This document shows, piece by piece, positions 55,201 through 64,000 of a stretch of 64,000 bases of DNA. Source of the DNA: Ceratobasidium sp. AG-K (Eukaryota > Basidiomycota > Agaricomycetes > Cantharellales > Ceratobasidiaceae); the NCBI GenBank assembly GCA_037039685.1, contig JAWNGF010000001.1, positions 7,812,001 through 7,876,000 on the forward strand. The letters are read 5' to 3'. Position 1 is the first letter of the stretch; every line of letters starts with the position of its first letter. A program made the translations under genes and the position numbers. The notes under the pieces are model-generated. The model worked only from the letters and a program-made list of their open reading frames with translations, did not search any database and was not told where the DNA came from.

Positions 55201-57072
55201 GGCCCCCGTACGCATGGTGAGCACATCCCACTCACTGACACTTCGTCGTGATTAATGCCAAAGTAGCTTCAACGAATAGGTCGAACTGGACGAAAACGCG
55301 ATGGCAAGGTTGTCGTTTTGCTTGCTGAAGTTCGCGAGGAAAAGAACTGGGACAAGGCCAAGGAGTCTTACCGTGACGTTCAACAGGCCATCATCGATGG
55401 GTCCTCCCTCGAACTATTTGATGATGCTGCCAGGATGATACCCGACGGAATTCAGATTGAATGTGTCGAGAAGGAGATGGACATTGAGCCATACGACCGC
55501 GAGGTCCACGGCAATTTGTCTGGCAAACGGCTGCGCACCAAGACTGATAGCTCGGCGAGTGCGAAGAAACGCAAGCGCAGTACGGATCCTGGTCGCAATA
55601 TTCCGGAGGGCGCACTCACAGGATTTATAACGGCTGCATCGCTAAATGTGCAGAAGAAGGGGACCAAGAAAAAAGCTTCAAGCCCGCGCCCCGATGGCCT
55701 TGACTCGGACGACGACGCTATCGAGGCAGGAGTGTTTGCGGCAGAGAAGCAAGCTTCCGAGTCTGAAGAGGATACGCCCGCTCATAAACGTGCGACCAAG
55801 GCAAAGAGCACACCAGCAACCAGAACTCCCAAGGCAAAACCAAGAAAATCGGTCACCACTACCAAGGAAGACCCACCAGAGCCCTCCACGCTTTCTCAGC
55901 CCCCATTGGTACCCTCACCCAAGAGGGTTAGGAAGCCAAAGGCGACACCCGCGACCTCTTCCAAGCGCTCCTTCAGCTCGAGTAGCCGGGCCACTGTTAC
56001 AGAGATCAAGGGCGCTAGAGAGACCTCGGCCTCGAGTGATGCTCCTCCGACCTTGAAGTCTTCTCCGGTCGTTTCGCCACGCCGGCCTCAACCCTTCCCA
56101 CTTGCTTCTCGGAAACCTGCTGCCCCTCCCTCGTCTCCGATCAATCTATCCTCGAGCCCAAAGGTTGTGACTGGCCACTATGAAGTCGAGCCAAAACCAG
56201 CGACGGCACCCGCCGTTAAACAAAGCCTCTCATGGGTGCTTCACAGCGACTCGGACGTTGAAATCCTGAACTCGACACCGCCAAGGAGTCCTTCTCCGGA
56301 ACCGGCTGCTATTAGCCTTAGCCCGTTGAAACAATCATCCCCTCGTCGAGCACCAGCAACCAAGCCTCTCGTGTTTACCTCTCCAGCTTCTCCAAAGCTA
56401 GACCCACCAACCGATTCCCCTGACCGCTCATTCCCCGTGAGGCGTGCAGGCCGTTCTACCCACATCTCAATCTTGGACTCATCGCCTCTGGGTAGTCCAT
56501 CTGGAAGCCAAGTGGAGGAGGGACCCGAAGGGCCTGCCACCCCGCCTCGGCGTCGAATTCGGCGTGGACGACGACCTAGTCCCGCTTCTGAGGCCGAAGT
56601 TGAGCCTGAAGGTGCTGCCAAGGCTAAGAAAAAGGGCAAAGGCAGGGCCAAACACTCGATTCTCGATAGGCACCGTTTCCTTGAAACCGAGGCACAGTAT
56701 TCGGGTTCAGACGAGGATATGGATGGTAACTTTGACCCAGAGGGGGTCGAAAACGAGTATGATCGTGAATTCGTTCGCGATTCGCCGCTCACCCAGGCAC
56801 CAGCAGGCTATAACCAGCGACAGTTCTATGCCCAGAGCCTTATGACTCAGGCTCCAGGCGGCGCTGGGCCTCTCTTTGCCTCTGGGCCTGTTCGTTATGG
56901 TGACTATCTCGGACGAGGCGGAGCGCTCGCGGGTACTGGGTTAGGAAATCGGAGGCGCCCTGGTGTATCCAGTTCGCCAGTGAGGGAAGGTCCGGCGTCT
57001 CAATATGTTTACGATAGTTTTGTGGTCGACGACGAGGAGATTGAGTATGAGTCATCCAGCGAGGTAGACTAG
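52297..57072 (+). CDS. MPH1: FANCM/Mph1-type DNA helicase
   Basis: Starts [20 protein letters not shown] (ATG at 52297). A disordered ~300-residue N-terminus ([18 protein letters not shown] near its end) leads to the helicase: [20 protein letters not shown], Walker [47 protein letters not shown], Walker [14 protein letters not shown], and ALSATPGKN (motif III). Helicase C follows: [45 protein letters not shown] and [20 protein letters not shown] (motif VI). This is the FANCM/Mph1/Hef set; the enzyme remodels stalled forks and D-loops. The long C-terminal tail (~580 residues from 55318) is basic, Ser/Pro-rich and disordered, ending with an acidic patch. Many introns, mainly in the first 3 kb. 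Confidence 0.94.
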
Positions 57073-57204
57073 TATATTGTAGTTTGGATACTTTCGCCCT
57101 TTATGTTTATGTAAGATATTTGTAGATGCAGTCATGATATTCAGAGCCAACATGACTTTTGCGGTATACATTGTAGCGAGATAGCAAAGAAAGTGAAGAT
57201 AGTA

Positions 57205-58811
57205 TTACCAACGTCTTCCAGAATTCCAAGATCGTGCGTTGTGGGTGTATCCCCCCGATGGACCCCTTGGAGGCAGGTTCGAAGGTGGAGCCGGCAAAGG
57301 CTCATAGCGATCGGATGGAGGTGGTGGGGGTACATCGTCCGGTGGCGGTGGTGGGGGGTCAAATGCCGAACTAGGTGGCGGCGGGGGAACAAAATCCGGT
57401 TCTGGGGGTGGAGGTGGAACAAACCTCGTTGAGGGTTCTGTTGGGCTGGCCATCTCGGTATCAGGTTTCTCTGCCGTAGTTTCCAGCGTCGTCCATCCTC
57501 CACGGGTAAATCCAGTCCTGGTTTTGCCCGTGCTCTGTGGTTTTACACTCACAGGCTCCGGTGCGACGGATGCCGGGCTAGGAGCTGCAGTTGCAGCCCA
57601 CCCCGCTTTCTTGAATCCAGGCCCGCCGGATCCACTTGCCGCACCGAACGAACGGCCACCAGAGGTTTCAGCCACGGTAGAAACGGCAGTCCATCCCCCT
57701 CGTCTCGCTGGTGGGTCGGCGACTGGAGCAAACCCGCTTCCCGAACCGAGCGCGGGTCTTATGATGGGCTGGGAGGCAGGTACGATGGTAGTAGGCGCAG
57801 TAGGCGCAGTCGGCAGCTTGATTCCTGCCGCAGCGGCCATCTTTCGCATCTCCTTTTCCTCGCGTTTCTTTTCTTTTGCTTTGCGCAATGCCGCCTCGCC
57901 AGCCTGACGTTGACGAGCAGTTGCCTGTTGCTCTTTCATTCGCTGCATAATGCATATGAGAATGATAGGATTATATCCAAGACGATACTTACCACTACGT
58001 GCGTATGCGCGTAGCTTCTGATGTGCTCATCATACTGCGCAACATTTGAGTACTGTTTCTCGCAATCAATGCAAAAGAAAGAACGAAGAACGTCCTTCAC
58101 TTCGGTCTTGATCAGTTCCTTAGCTGCTACAGCTTCCTGTGATATAGCCAACACAATCAGAATCTCACCCCAGACTAAATGTAAGTCACCTACCTCACGC
58201 TGCTTGCGTTGCTCCTCCGTCTCCTTTATCATACGCTCCGAATCCAAGCCACGCCTCTGAGAAACAGTCGACTCGATGACTCGTTCGTCCTGAGACGCCT
58301 TTCCAAGTCCAAGAGCATCAAGTTTAAGGAGAAACGGAATGGGATCCCTACGTCCTAGGTATTTTCTCGTCAAGGCGCTCAACTTTCAGTGTCAGATCAC
58401 CCTTACCTTGTCCAGAAACTCCCAGCCCTTCGCCCTCCTTCCATCCCATTTTGGCTAGCATCCCAAAGCCCTTATTGGCGGAACTAATCTTTGTATCCAC
58501 CGTCACCGGGTCCTGTACAGGTCCCCTCACGTATCGATCATAAATGCTAATGTCCTCTTCCTTTTGATTCAGTGGAACTGGGGAAGGAGAGCGTGAAATA
58601 ATGGAAACATTGTCCTCGGATTCGTCAGAATTGGATGGAGAACGAGACCTAGCACGCGTGCGCTATAAGTTTGCGAAAATAACACAGAGATGGAAGTCAA
58701 GATTCTCGCGGGCATTTCGAGGAGAGGGGGTACCTTTGAAGAGGCAGTTGCTGGTCCGTCTGGAGGATTTAGGGGTATCTCGTTCCACCGTTTGATCATC
58801 GCTTCGGACAT
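57205..58811 (-). CDS. G-patch and C2H2-type zinc-finger protein (GPATCH8-like)
   Basis: Starts MSEAMIKRWNEIPLNPPDGP at 58811; in-frame ATG codons further upstream are possible. An RS-type stretch (RTRARSRSPSNSDESEDN) and EEDISIYDRYVRGPVQDPVT precede the G-patch: SSANKGFGMLAKMGWKEGEG followed by LGVSGQGKGDL. A C2H2 finger, FFCIDCEKQYSNVAQYDEHI then RSYAHTH, is next. Then come a Lys/Arg/Glu-rich helix (EAALRKAKEKKREEKEMRKM) and a Pro-rich tail (runs of PPPPPP between 57400 and 57290), ending NSGRRW. The same G-patch plus single C2H2 plan is found in GPATCH8-like nuclear RNA-processing proteins. Convergent with MPH1 (132 bp apart). Confidence 0.85.
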
Positions 58812-58983
58812 GTTTGACGACGGGGCTTGGAGTCCGGAGATCGTGGTTGGTGTGGCTCGCCAAATCAGGTCGCAAGCGCCCATGCTGCTCACATGACCAT
58901 CCTAAATTGATATTATCCGCCTTTAGGCGTTTGAAGGCAGCTGCATCGATCCGACAACACTGAAACTCTTGCCACTCGCTACC

Positions 58984-59761
58984 ATGCATATGAACAACCC
59001 AGGAGCAGAGCTTTTCAACGCGCTCCCCGGATTATATGGTCTTATATTCCTAAATCTTGAACCCCTTTCGACTCTAATCCCTGCAACCGCAACAGTACTT
59101 GTTCCAGGGGGAGCCGAATGGTTCTACAATGAGCAAGTTCCGGGTGGGGGGACACACACAGTTGAGGGGGCGCATACGAAGATGATACTCGGCCAGTTGG
59201 TGAACGGTAAGCCCCGTGTTAAATTACTGTGTATAGAACTTGTGTCTGAATACGATCATACGATATCCAATATCATAATTTCAGCCTACGTTACAATTGG
59301 GATGCTGTCTTTCTTTAGCTTTCGCGCCGTCCGAAAAGCGTTACCCAATAACCCAGCTGCGCAGGAACGCATCATAGGAGCCATCTTGGGAGTGCTGGCC
59401 GCAGCCGATGTAAGTACCGTTTCAGCAGTGGCTCTGTGCGATGGATTAACCACTTGTATTTAGATCACTCAGTAAGTAAATAAGCAATAACCTATAATTG
59501 TCCCGAAGTACTGAATAGTCCCTTCAAGCATTATCGCAACAGTAGTCGCGCTCCCCTGGGAGATTGTCTCCAATCCAACCTCGTGGAACGGCACTACGGG
59601 TGGTAACCTCGGCGCCTCAGCCTTTTTCTTTGTCCTGAGGTATGCCCAATCGGATACCGCTGCAAGTGCAACTTTCTTACCTTGTCCGTTTATATAGGAT
59701 AGCATGGTTTGCAGGCGTTGGTCGCCGGAGTGCATCGTTGCTGTCTCGGAAAGCTGAATAA
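58984..59761 (+). CDS. DUF7704-type integral membrane protein
   Basis: Starts MHMNNPGAELFNALPGLYGL at 58984. Exons give LIFLNLEPLSTLIPATATVL, AYVTIGMLSFFSFRAVRKAL, IGAILGVLAAAD, then ITHIIATVVALPWEIVSNPT, and finally AFFFVLR joined to IAWFAGVGRRSASLLSRKAE, stop 59761. About four hydrophobic helices separated by short polar loops, with a conserved YGLIFLNLEP-like start, match a small four-helix family abundant in basidiomycetes and ascomycetes (DUF7704); its function is unknown. Divergent from the G-patch gene (172 bp between starts). Confidence 0.75.
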
Positions 59762-62370
59762 CGTACTCGAACTCCAGGGCAGTCGATCAATAGTCGAACC
59801 AATGTAGCTCGATACAAACGTATCAATACACACCACTCTTATTCTCGAACAAATTCCCGTATGTCGTTCGGGGCCAGGTTGAAAACATGTACCCCTCAAC
59901 GACCTCGATTCCAAACCGGACGGTCTGAAGTCGTACAATCGTTACCGTGAGTAACCAGCCTATCACGCCTACCATCGAGGCCAGAAGTGCCTCGGTTTCC
60001 AGGTGGCCACGCTAGAAATCAAAGAGTGGCGTCACTTGAGGTTCTTATCGATCCTTTCACACACCGCGGGCTCGAGCGGGAAAACCAAGGCACATGCTGT
60101 CTATATTTACCATCCAGGCCCATTCAAAGCAAAAATAGGTTGTGCGGAATGGGCCCACGCGATACAGTGGCTCCGGCCCATCCGGCGGATGGGTTTACGA
60201 ATTAGGCAAGTTCTGTATATTGGCGTTTCATATACCTTCAAGCCAGCAATACAGTTCCCTTTGGCGAATAATGAGAGGCGTTACGGTGTGACCCGGCGTT
60301 TGCGGGCAAGGCAAGATTAGGTTCTTGATTAAAGAACTGGGAGGTACTGAAAATATTCCAACAGCATTCGAGGCGAAAAATGGAGTGCAAATATAGCGTA
60401 TGTAAACTTGAAGATGCGATAGACAAGAGGACGGCCGAATGACACAAAGCAAATACTTGAACAATCATCTCCGCGGTCTCCACTACGCCAAGCCAACGAG
60501 CGCCGACTATCCTTTTAAATCAGTTCAATGGAAGGCTCGCGTGCGCTCATGCCCCATCGACTATAGCAACAACGTCGTGTAACGTGCATGTTTCCTTGTC
60601 GACCTTGCGCTGAAAACGCGAATTTTCAGACGCGATTTGATATCCACCCCAAGAACGTCGATCTCTCGGCCCCCCGTCACCCTGTCACACTTAGCGCTTG
60701 CGCTGTGTCGGATGATGTATGCACCGGCAGCAAGTTGCTCGGCACAGTGGTCATGCCATTACATTCGGCTCAGTCCATGTGCTTCGTTAACGAACAATTT
60801 CCCCTATTTTTGAGCCGATGGTTCGTGTTTCAAACTTCCTTTTGGCCTGGCTTCTGCTACACTTTGTATTCTCATGACTATCTTAGGGTAAACACGTTAC
60901 TTATCGACCAGCGCTTCATCAAAGCCAGTGAATACGTCAATAGACTGAGAAAAATTGACCGCATGACACACAGGCACGAAAAACTTGGCTACCGGCGAGA
61001 ACAAACACATCGTGTACTTTTTGGGCTGATATCCGTGTTGTCTGCCGACTCGGGCTTGATCAACGTGATACTCATCAGGGGTGGGTTGAATTCGGCATCA
61101 GTGCGAGAAACTCAGCGGCGAGTCCGATATGAACACCGAATTCTCGCACACGAACACATCAGCTAATTTGTGATTATATGCACACCCAACTCAAGCGGGC
61201 AAGACAACGCGACGAGCGGCCAATTAAGACGGCATGATAAGTTAGTTTTACACGCCTAAATGGCTGGGTATATTACCGTTATGATTGGTTATGACTACAA
61301 TGCCGATCCCACCGAGGACCTTTGTTTATTTTTTTGAAGTGGCGAGCCTGCGTAGATTTTATCTCAATGAATGCGAGAAACTTCTGCCGGTACATGGCTG
61401 TTCTCAAGAGGGGGGGGGGGGTGATATTGAACCTCGCCACAGAACTGCTCGTCTCCCAAACTAACTGCCTGACAACTCCCGTAACTCTATGGATCCACTG
61501 TACATATACGCAGCATTTACCTCTACGACCGGCTCGAACGCTGCGGCGACTCTGTGGGATGCTGCCTGCGGCGGTGACATGGATTCTCCGGTCTCCGCCC
61601 AAGAGCCCGTCGATCAATTTGACGGCAGATGGTTTGCCGGCGCTCGGCAGTGCATGAGAGTAGACCTTTGGAGTGAGGGGTGGTATATGGTATCCCAGAA
61701 GTACACGCCCAGTTATAAGCATGTATAATTAATATTTAATGCCCACCGACCGCTCTACAGCAAAAGTTAAGGATGGTGAACAAACCAAGCCAAACTCATA
61801 TAAAGGATCACGCGTGACGGTGGCCGGGGTCGGATCCGGGGGTGTGCCCCGGTCGTCAAGGAAGCAAAGATCGCTGGACCCTGTGGTATTCTTTCTTTCT
61901 CGTCGGCCAGGACGGATACACTAATTCTCTTATAGGCTCGCGCGGCTTTGGCCTTTCGTTATCCCCTTCCTTCCCTCCCCCAAGTGGTGTCTGATTTTTG
62001 TACGCAGCCGGGCTGCTCTTTCTTTTCTTGTGAGTATATCTTCCACTCTTCTACTCAGCGGCGTACAGCATCGACGAAGATCGTCCACGAGTGTCGCTCG
62101 TGTATCGTGGTGGGAATCGCTGAACGTTTTCCCTGCCTAATCGTTCCTCGCAAAAGTGGACTGCAAGAGGCAGTGCCATCTTCTGAGCGTCTATCAAGGC
62201 TCTGTCTTCTTTTGAACATGCGCTGACAATATAATTGCCCTCTCACCGACCAATGCACCGCTTTGATGCAGTCTTTCGCTCGGCATCACTCCATCCTTGA
62301 CGGATTACTCTCTTTCTCCGCCTCAAAGAACTTGCATCCTTCGTTCATACTCCCCTTTTCGTAAATCAAA
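59762..62370. other. 2.6 kb gene-poor stretch with unassigned open frames
   Basis: No gene is recognised here. Candidates seen on the plus strand: ATG 59862 (MSFGARLKTCTPQRPRFQTG..., possibly spliced through 60020-60205), a 192-codon frame at 60588-61166 (MFPCRPCAENANFQTRFDIH...), and a 79-codon frame at 61489-61728 (MDPLYIYAAFTSTTGSNAAA...). None shows a known domain, signal peptide or clear homology. The stretch includes a 12-G run (61410-61421). Its right end (from about 61800) is the promoter and probable long 5' UTR of the secreted-protein gene. Confidence 0.4.
61799..61804 (+). promoter_or_regulatory. TATAAA box, possible core promoter of the secreted-protein gene
   Basis: TATAAA 567 bp upstream of ATG 62371, followed by a pyrimidine-rich tract (61950-61985) as is common near strong fungal transcription starts. 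A long 5' UTR, perhaps with an intron, would be implied. Confidence 0.3.
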
Positions 62371-63652
62371 ATGAGGTTCTCGTCTGCGATTTTGACCTCT
62401 GCACTCGCGTGCCTCGTTTCTTCTGCTGTTGCTCGGGACGTTCCGCTCGCTCGCTCCTATGCGATCGAGGCTCGCCAGAACAGGAACGGAAACAATGGCG
62501 GTAACCGAAACGGCGGTAACCGAGGTGGAAATGGTGGAGGCCGGGCCTCGACGACGAGCTCGGCCGCTCCAGCTGCTACGTCTGGCACCGGACGGAATGG
62601 TGGAGGTGGCGGCAACAACGGTGGAAACAACGGTGGAAACAACGGCGGCAACAATGGTGGCAACGGCGGCGGCAACAACGGCAACCCAGAGACCTCGCTT
62701 AGTGAGTTCACGCGTTGTCTTCCACCAACCGATACTAATGTACCTTGATATTCAGCTCTTGACCCGAGTGTTATCAACTCGAACTTTGCCAAGACTGGGC
62801 AAGAGGGCGGTGGGGACCCCGGCCAGGTTGCGAGCTTGACGAGCACGAACAACTTGTGAGTATTAGTCTACATCTGGCTAGCGAGTACTAATAACATAAC
62901 TCGTTTTAGCATCAACTATTGTGTTGGCAAGACCTTGACAAACGGCCAGCAGGTCAAGGGAGGTAGCTGTAACTCTGTTCCCATGGGCGACTTGCCCTCT
63001 ACAGGCAAAATGCCGAGTAAGTGGATCTAGACTTTCGATCGGGCTTCGACTGATCCATCCACCGCTTACAGGCAGCAAGTTTACGTCTCCCAAGAACCTC
63101 GACACGATCCAACCCAACCAAGCATTTACCGTTAGCATGGCCGTCAAGAACATGGCGATGGGCAACTTTGTCAACCCTCAGACCAACTACTTTGCCGCTC
63201 CTCAACAGCTCAACGGCCAGGGTGTTATCATCGCGCACTCGCACATTGTCATTGAGCAAATCGACTCGCTCACCTCCACCAAGGTTACCGACCCGACCAA
63301 GTTTGCGTTCTTCCAGGGCTTGAACGCGGCTGCGCAGGGCGGTGTTGTTAGTGCGACTGTGACCAACGGGCTGCCCGCTGGCACCTATAAGATTTCGTCG
63401 ATCAATACGAATGCGAACCACTCACCCGTTGTTGGCCCTGTCGCACAGCACGGGTCGTTTGACGACGTCATCTATATTACTGTTGGTGGCAATGGTGGCA
63501 ATGGAGGTAACGGCGGCAATGGAAACGGGGGTGGACGCAACGGCGGACGCAACAAGTTCACGAGGAGGTATGCTTCTCGCGACGGCAAGGTACGTTCATG
63601 TCTTCTGTGACTAGCGCATATACTGACTGGTTCTTTCTAGGCCCGCCTGTAA
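62371..63652 (+). CDS. Secreted Gly/Asn-rich repeat protein of a common Agaricomycete family
   Basis: The signal peptide MRFSSAILTSALACLVSSAVA is followed by a KEX2-like region and low-complexity NGGN/GGNNGG repeats. Four introns are placed by frame. The folded core reads TLDPSVINSNFAKTGQEGGG, INYCVGKTLTNGQQVKGGSC, NSVPMGDLPSTGKMPSSKF, FTVSMAVKNMAMGNFVNPQT, NYFAAPQQLNGQGVIIAHSH, FAFFQGLNAAAQ, TNGLPAGTYKISSINTNANH, and VAQHGSFDDVIYITV. This core is widely conserved in Agaricomycete secreted proteins of unknown role (often misnamed in databases). A second Gly/Asn repeat and an Arg-rich end (GRNKFTRRYASRDGK) follow, and the last exon encodes ARL then stop (63652). Probably cell-wall or extracellular. 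Confidence 0.85.
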
Positions 63653-63923
63653 GCTCTTGTAGACTACCCGTTTTCGTTAGTGTCGCTGTTTCTTCTGCTT
63701 GTTCTTGCTGTACACGAGGGACCGGAGCCCGTAATTCGTCACACTTTTTATTCTTGTGCCAATTGGCCATTACGATCTTTGTAGAATTATTGATTTTCAT
63801 TCACTTACTTGAAACGAAATCCAAAGAATGAAAGACCACCCAGCAGCAAGCACGTGATCTCCCCTGACAGTCATTCAAGTGCTTGACGTGAGAGGCCCTC
63901 GCTAGTAACGGCCTCGACAGTGT
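63653..63923. other. Spacer after the secreted-protein gene, with a CACGTG site
   Basis: 271 bp. Contains CACGTGAT at 63851-63858, 73 bp before the next ATG. Otherwise nothing seen. Confidence 0.35.
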
Positions 63924-64000
63924 ATGGCCCATCTGCCGTTTGGGACAGACTCGGGCGGGAACTCGTGGCAGCTGCCCCCGCCGTGGAACGTACCCAATCC
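63924..64000 (+). CDS. Possible start of a further gene, cut by the right edge
   Basis: ATG at 63924 opens a frame to the window end: MAHLPFGTDSGGNSWQLPPP then WNVPN. Its composition is coding-like and an E-box sits 73 bp upstream. It is too short to identify. Confidence 0.4.
   Translation, partial: MAHLPFGTDSGGNSWQLPPPWNVPN

Overview
This 64 kb window is a dense, intron-rich fungal nuclear locus, almost certainly from a basidiomycete. The introns are short (roughly 45-80 nt) and numerous, the spacers are often only 50-400 bp, and the proteins are those of a free-living fungus. The secreted Gly/Asn-rich family, the DUF7704-type membrane protein and the F-box proteins point to Agaricomycetes. 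A Rhizoctonia/Ceratobasidium-like organism would fit, but that is inference. I find about 33 protein genes and one intron-containing tRNA gene, and no intact transposon, virus or CRISPR array.

Layout, left to right. 1-0.5 kb: 3' end of a sorting-nexin (Nexin_C) gene. 0.7-3.4 kb: RBM26/27-like RNA-binding protein, divergent from the Fe-S assembly gene NFU1. 4.9-9.8 kb: a single-pass membrane protein, a BAR-SH3 (amphiphysin/Rvs167) protein and a small basidiomycete protein. 10.9-15.7 kb: DOT1 and ARP5, a divergent chromatin pair. 15.8-21.2 kb: a Sec4/Rab8 GTPase, a DUF1479 protein, hydroxymethylbilane synthase (heme) and 6-phosphogluconolactonase. 21.2-25.2 kb: tRNA-Leu, ALG1 and SBDS/Sdo1. 25.4-30.2 kb: an F-box/WD40 protein, the SNARE Vam7 and a mitochondrial rhodanese. 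30.9-35.2 kb: three co-oriented metal-uptake genes, namely a CTR copper transporter, a BIM1/X325 copper-binding GPI-type protein with a histidine brace, and a ferric/cupric reductase. 35.5-43.6 kb: nucleoporin Nic96/Nup93, an F-box-type protein and an unusual ABC transporter. 43.9-51 kb: a BET double-bromodomain protein, WDR70, a damaged-looking helix-hairpin-helix protein and an acidic unknown. 51.2-58.8 kb: frataxin head-to-head with an FANCM/Mph1 helicase, then a G-patch/zinc-finger protein. 59-64 kb: a DUF7704-type membrane protein, a 2.6 kb gene-poor stretch, a secreted protein and the first codons of one more gene.

The main system is the CTR-X325-reductase trio. Surface Cu(II) reduction, extracellular copper capture and Cu(I) import are encoded side by side on one strand. 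The window also holds genes for iron-sulfur assembly (NFU1, frataxin) and heme synthesis (HEM3), but these are scattered and look like ordinary housekeeping genes. Several promoters carry a GTCACRTGAC-like E-box close to the start codon. Splice structures were read by eye from GT/AG signals and reading-frame continuity; those whose exon sums divide exactly by three are stated.
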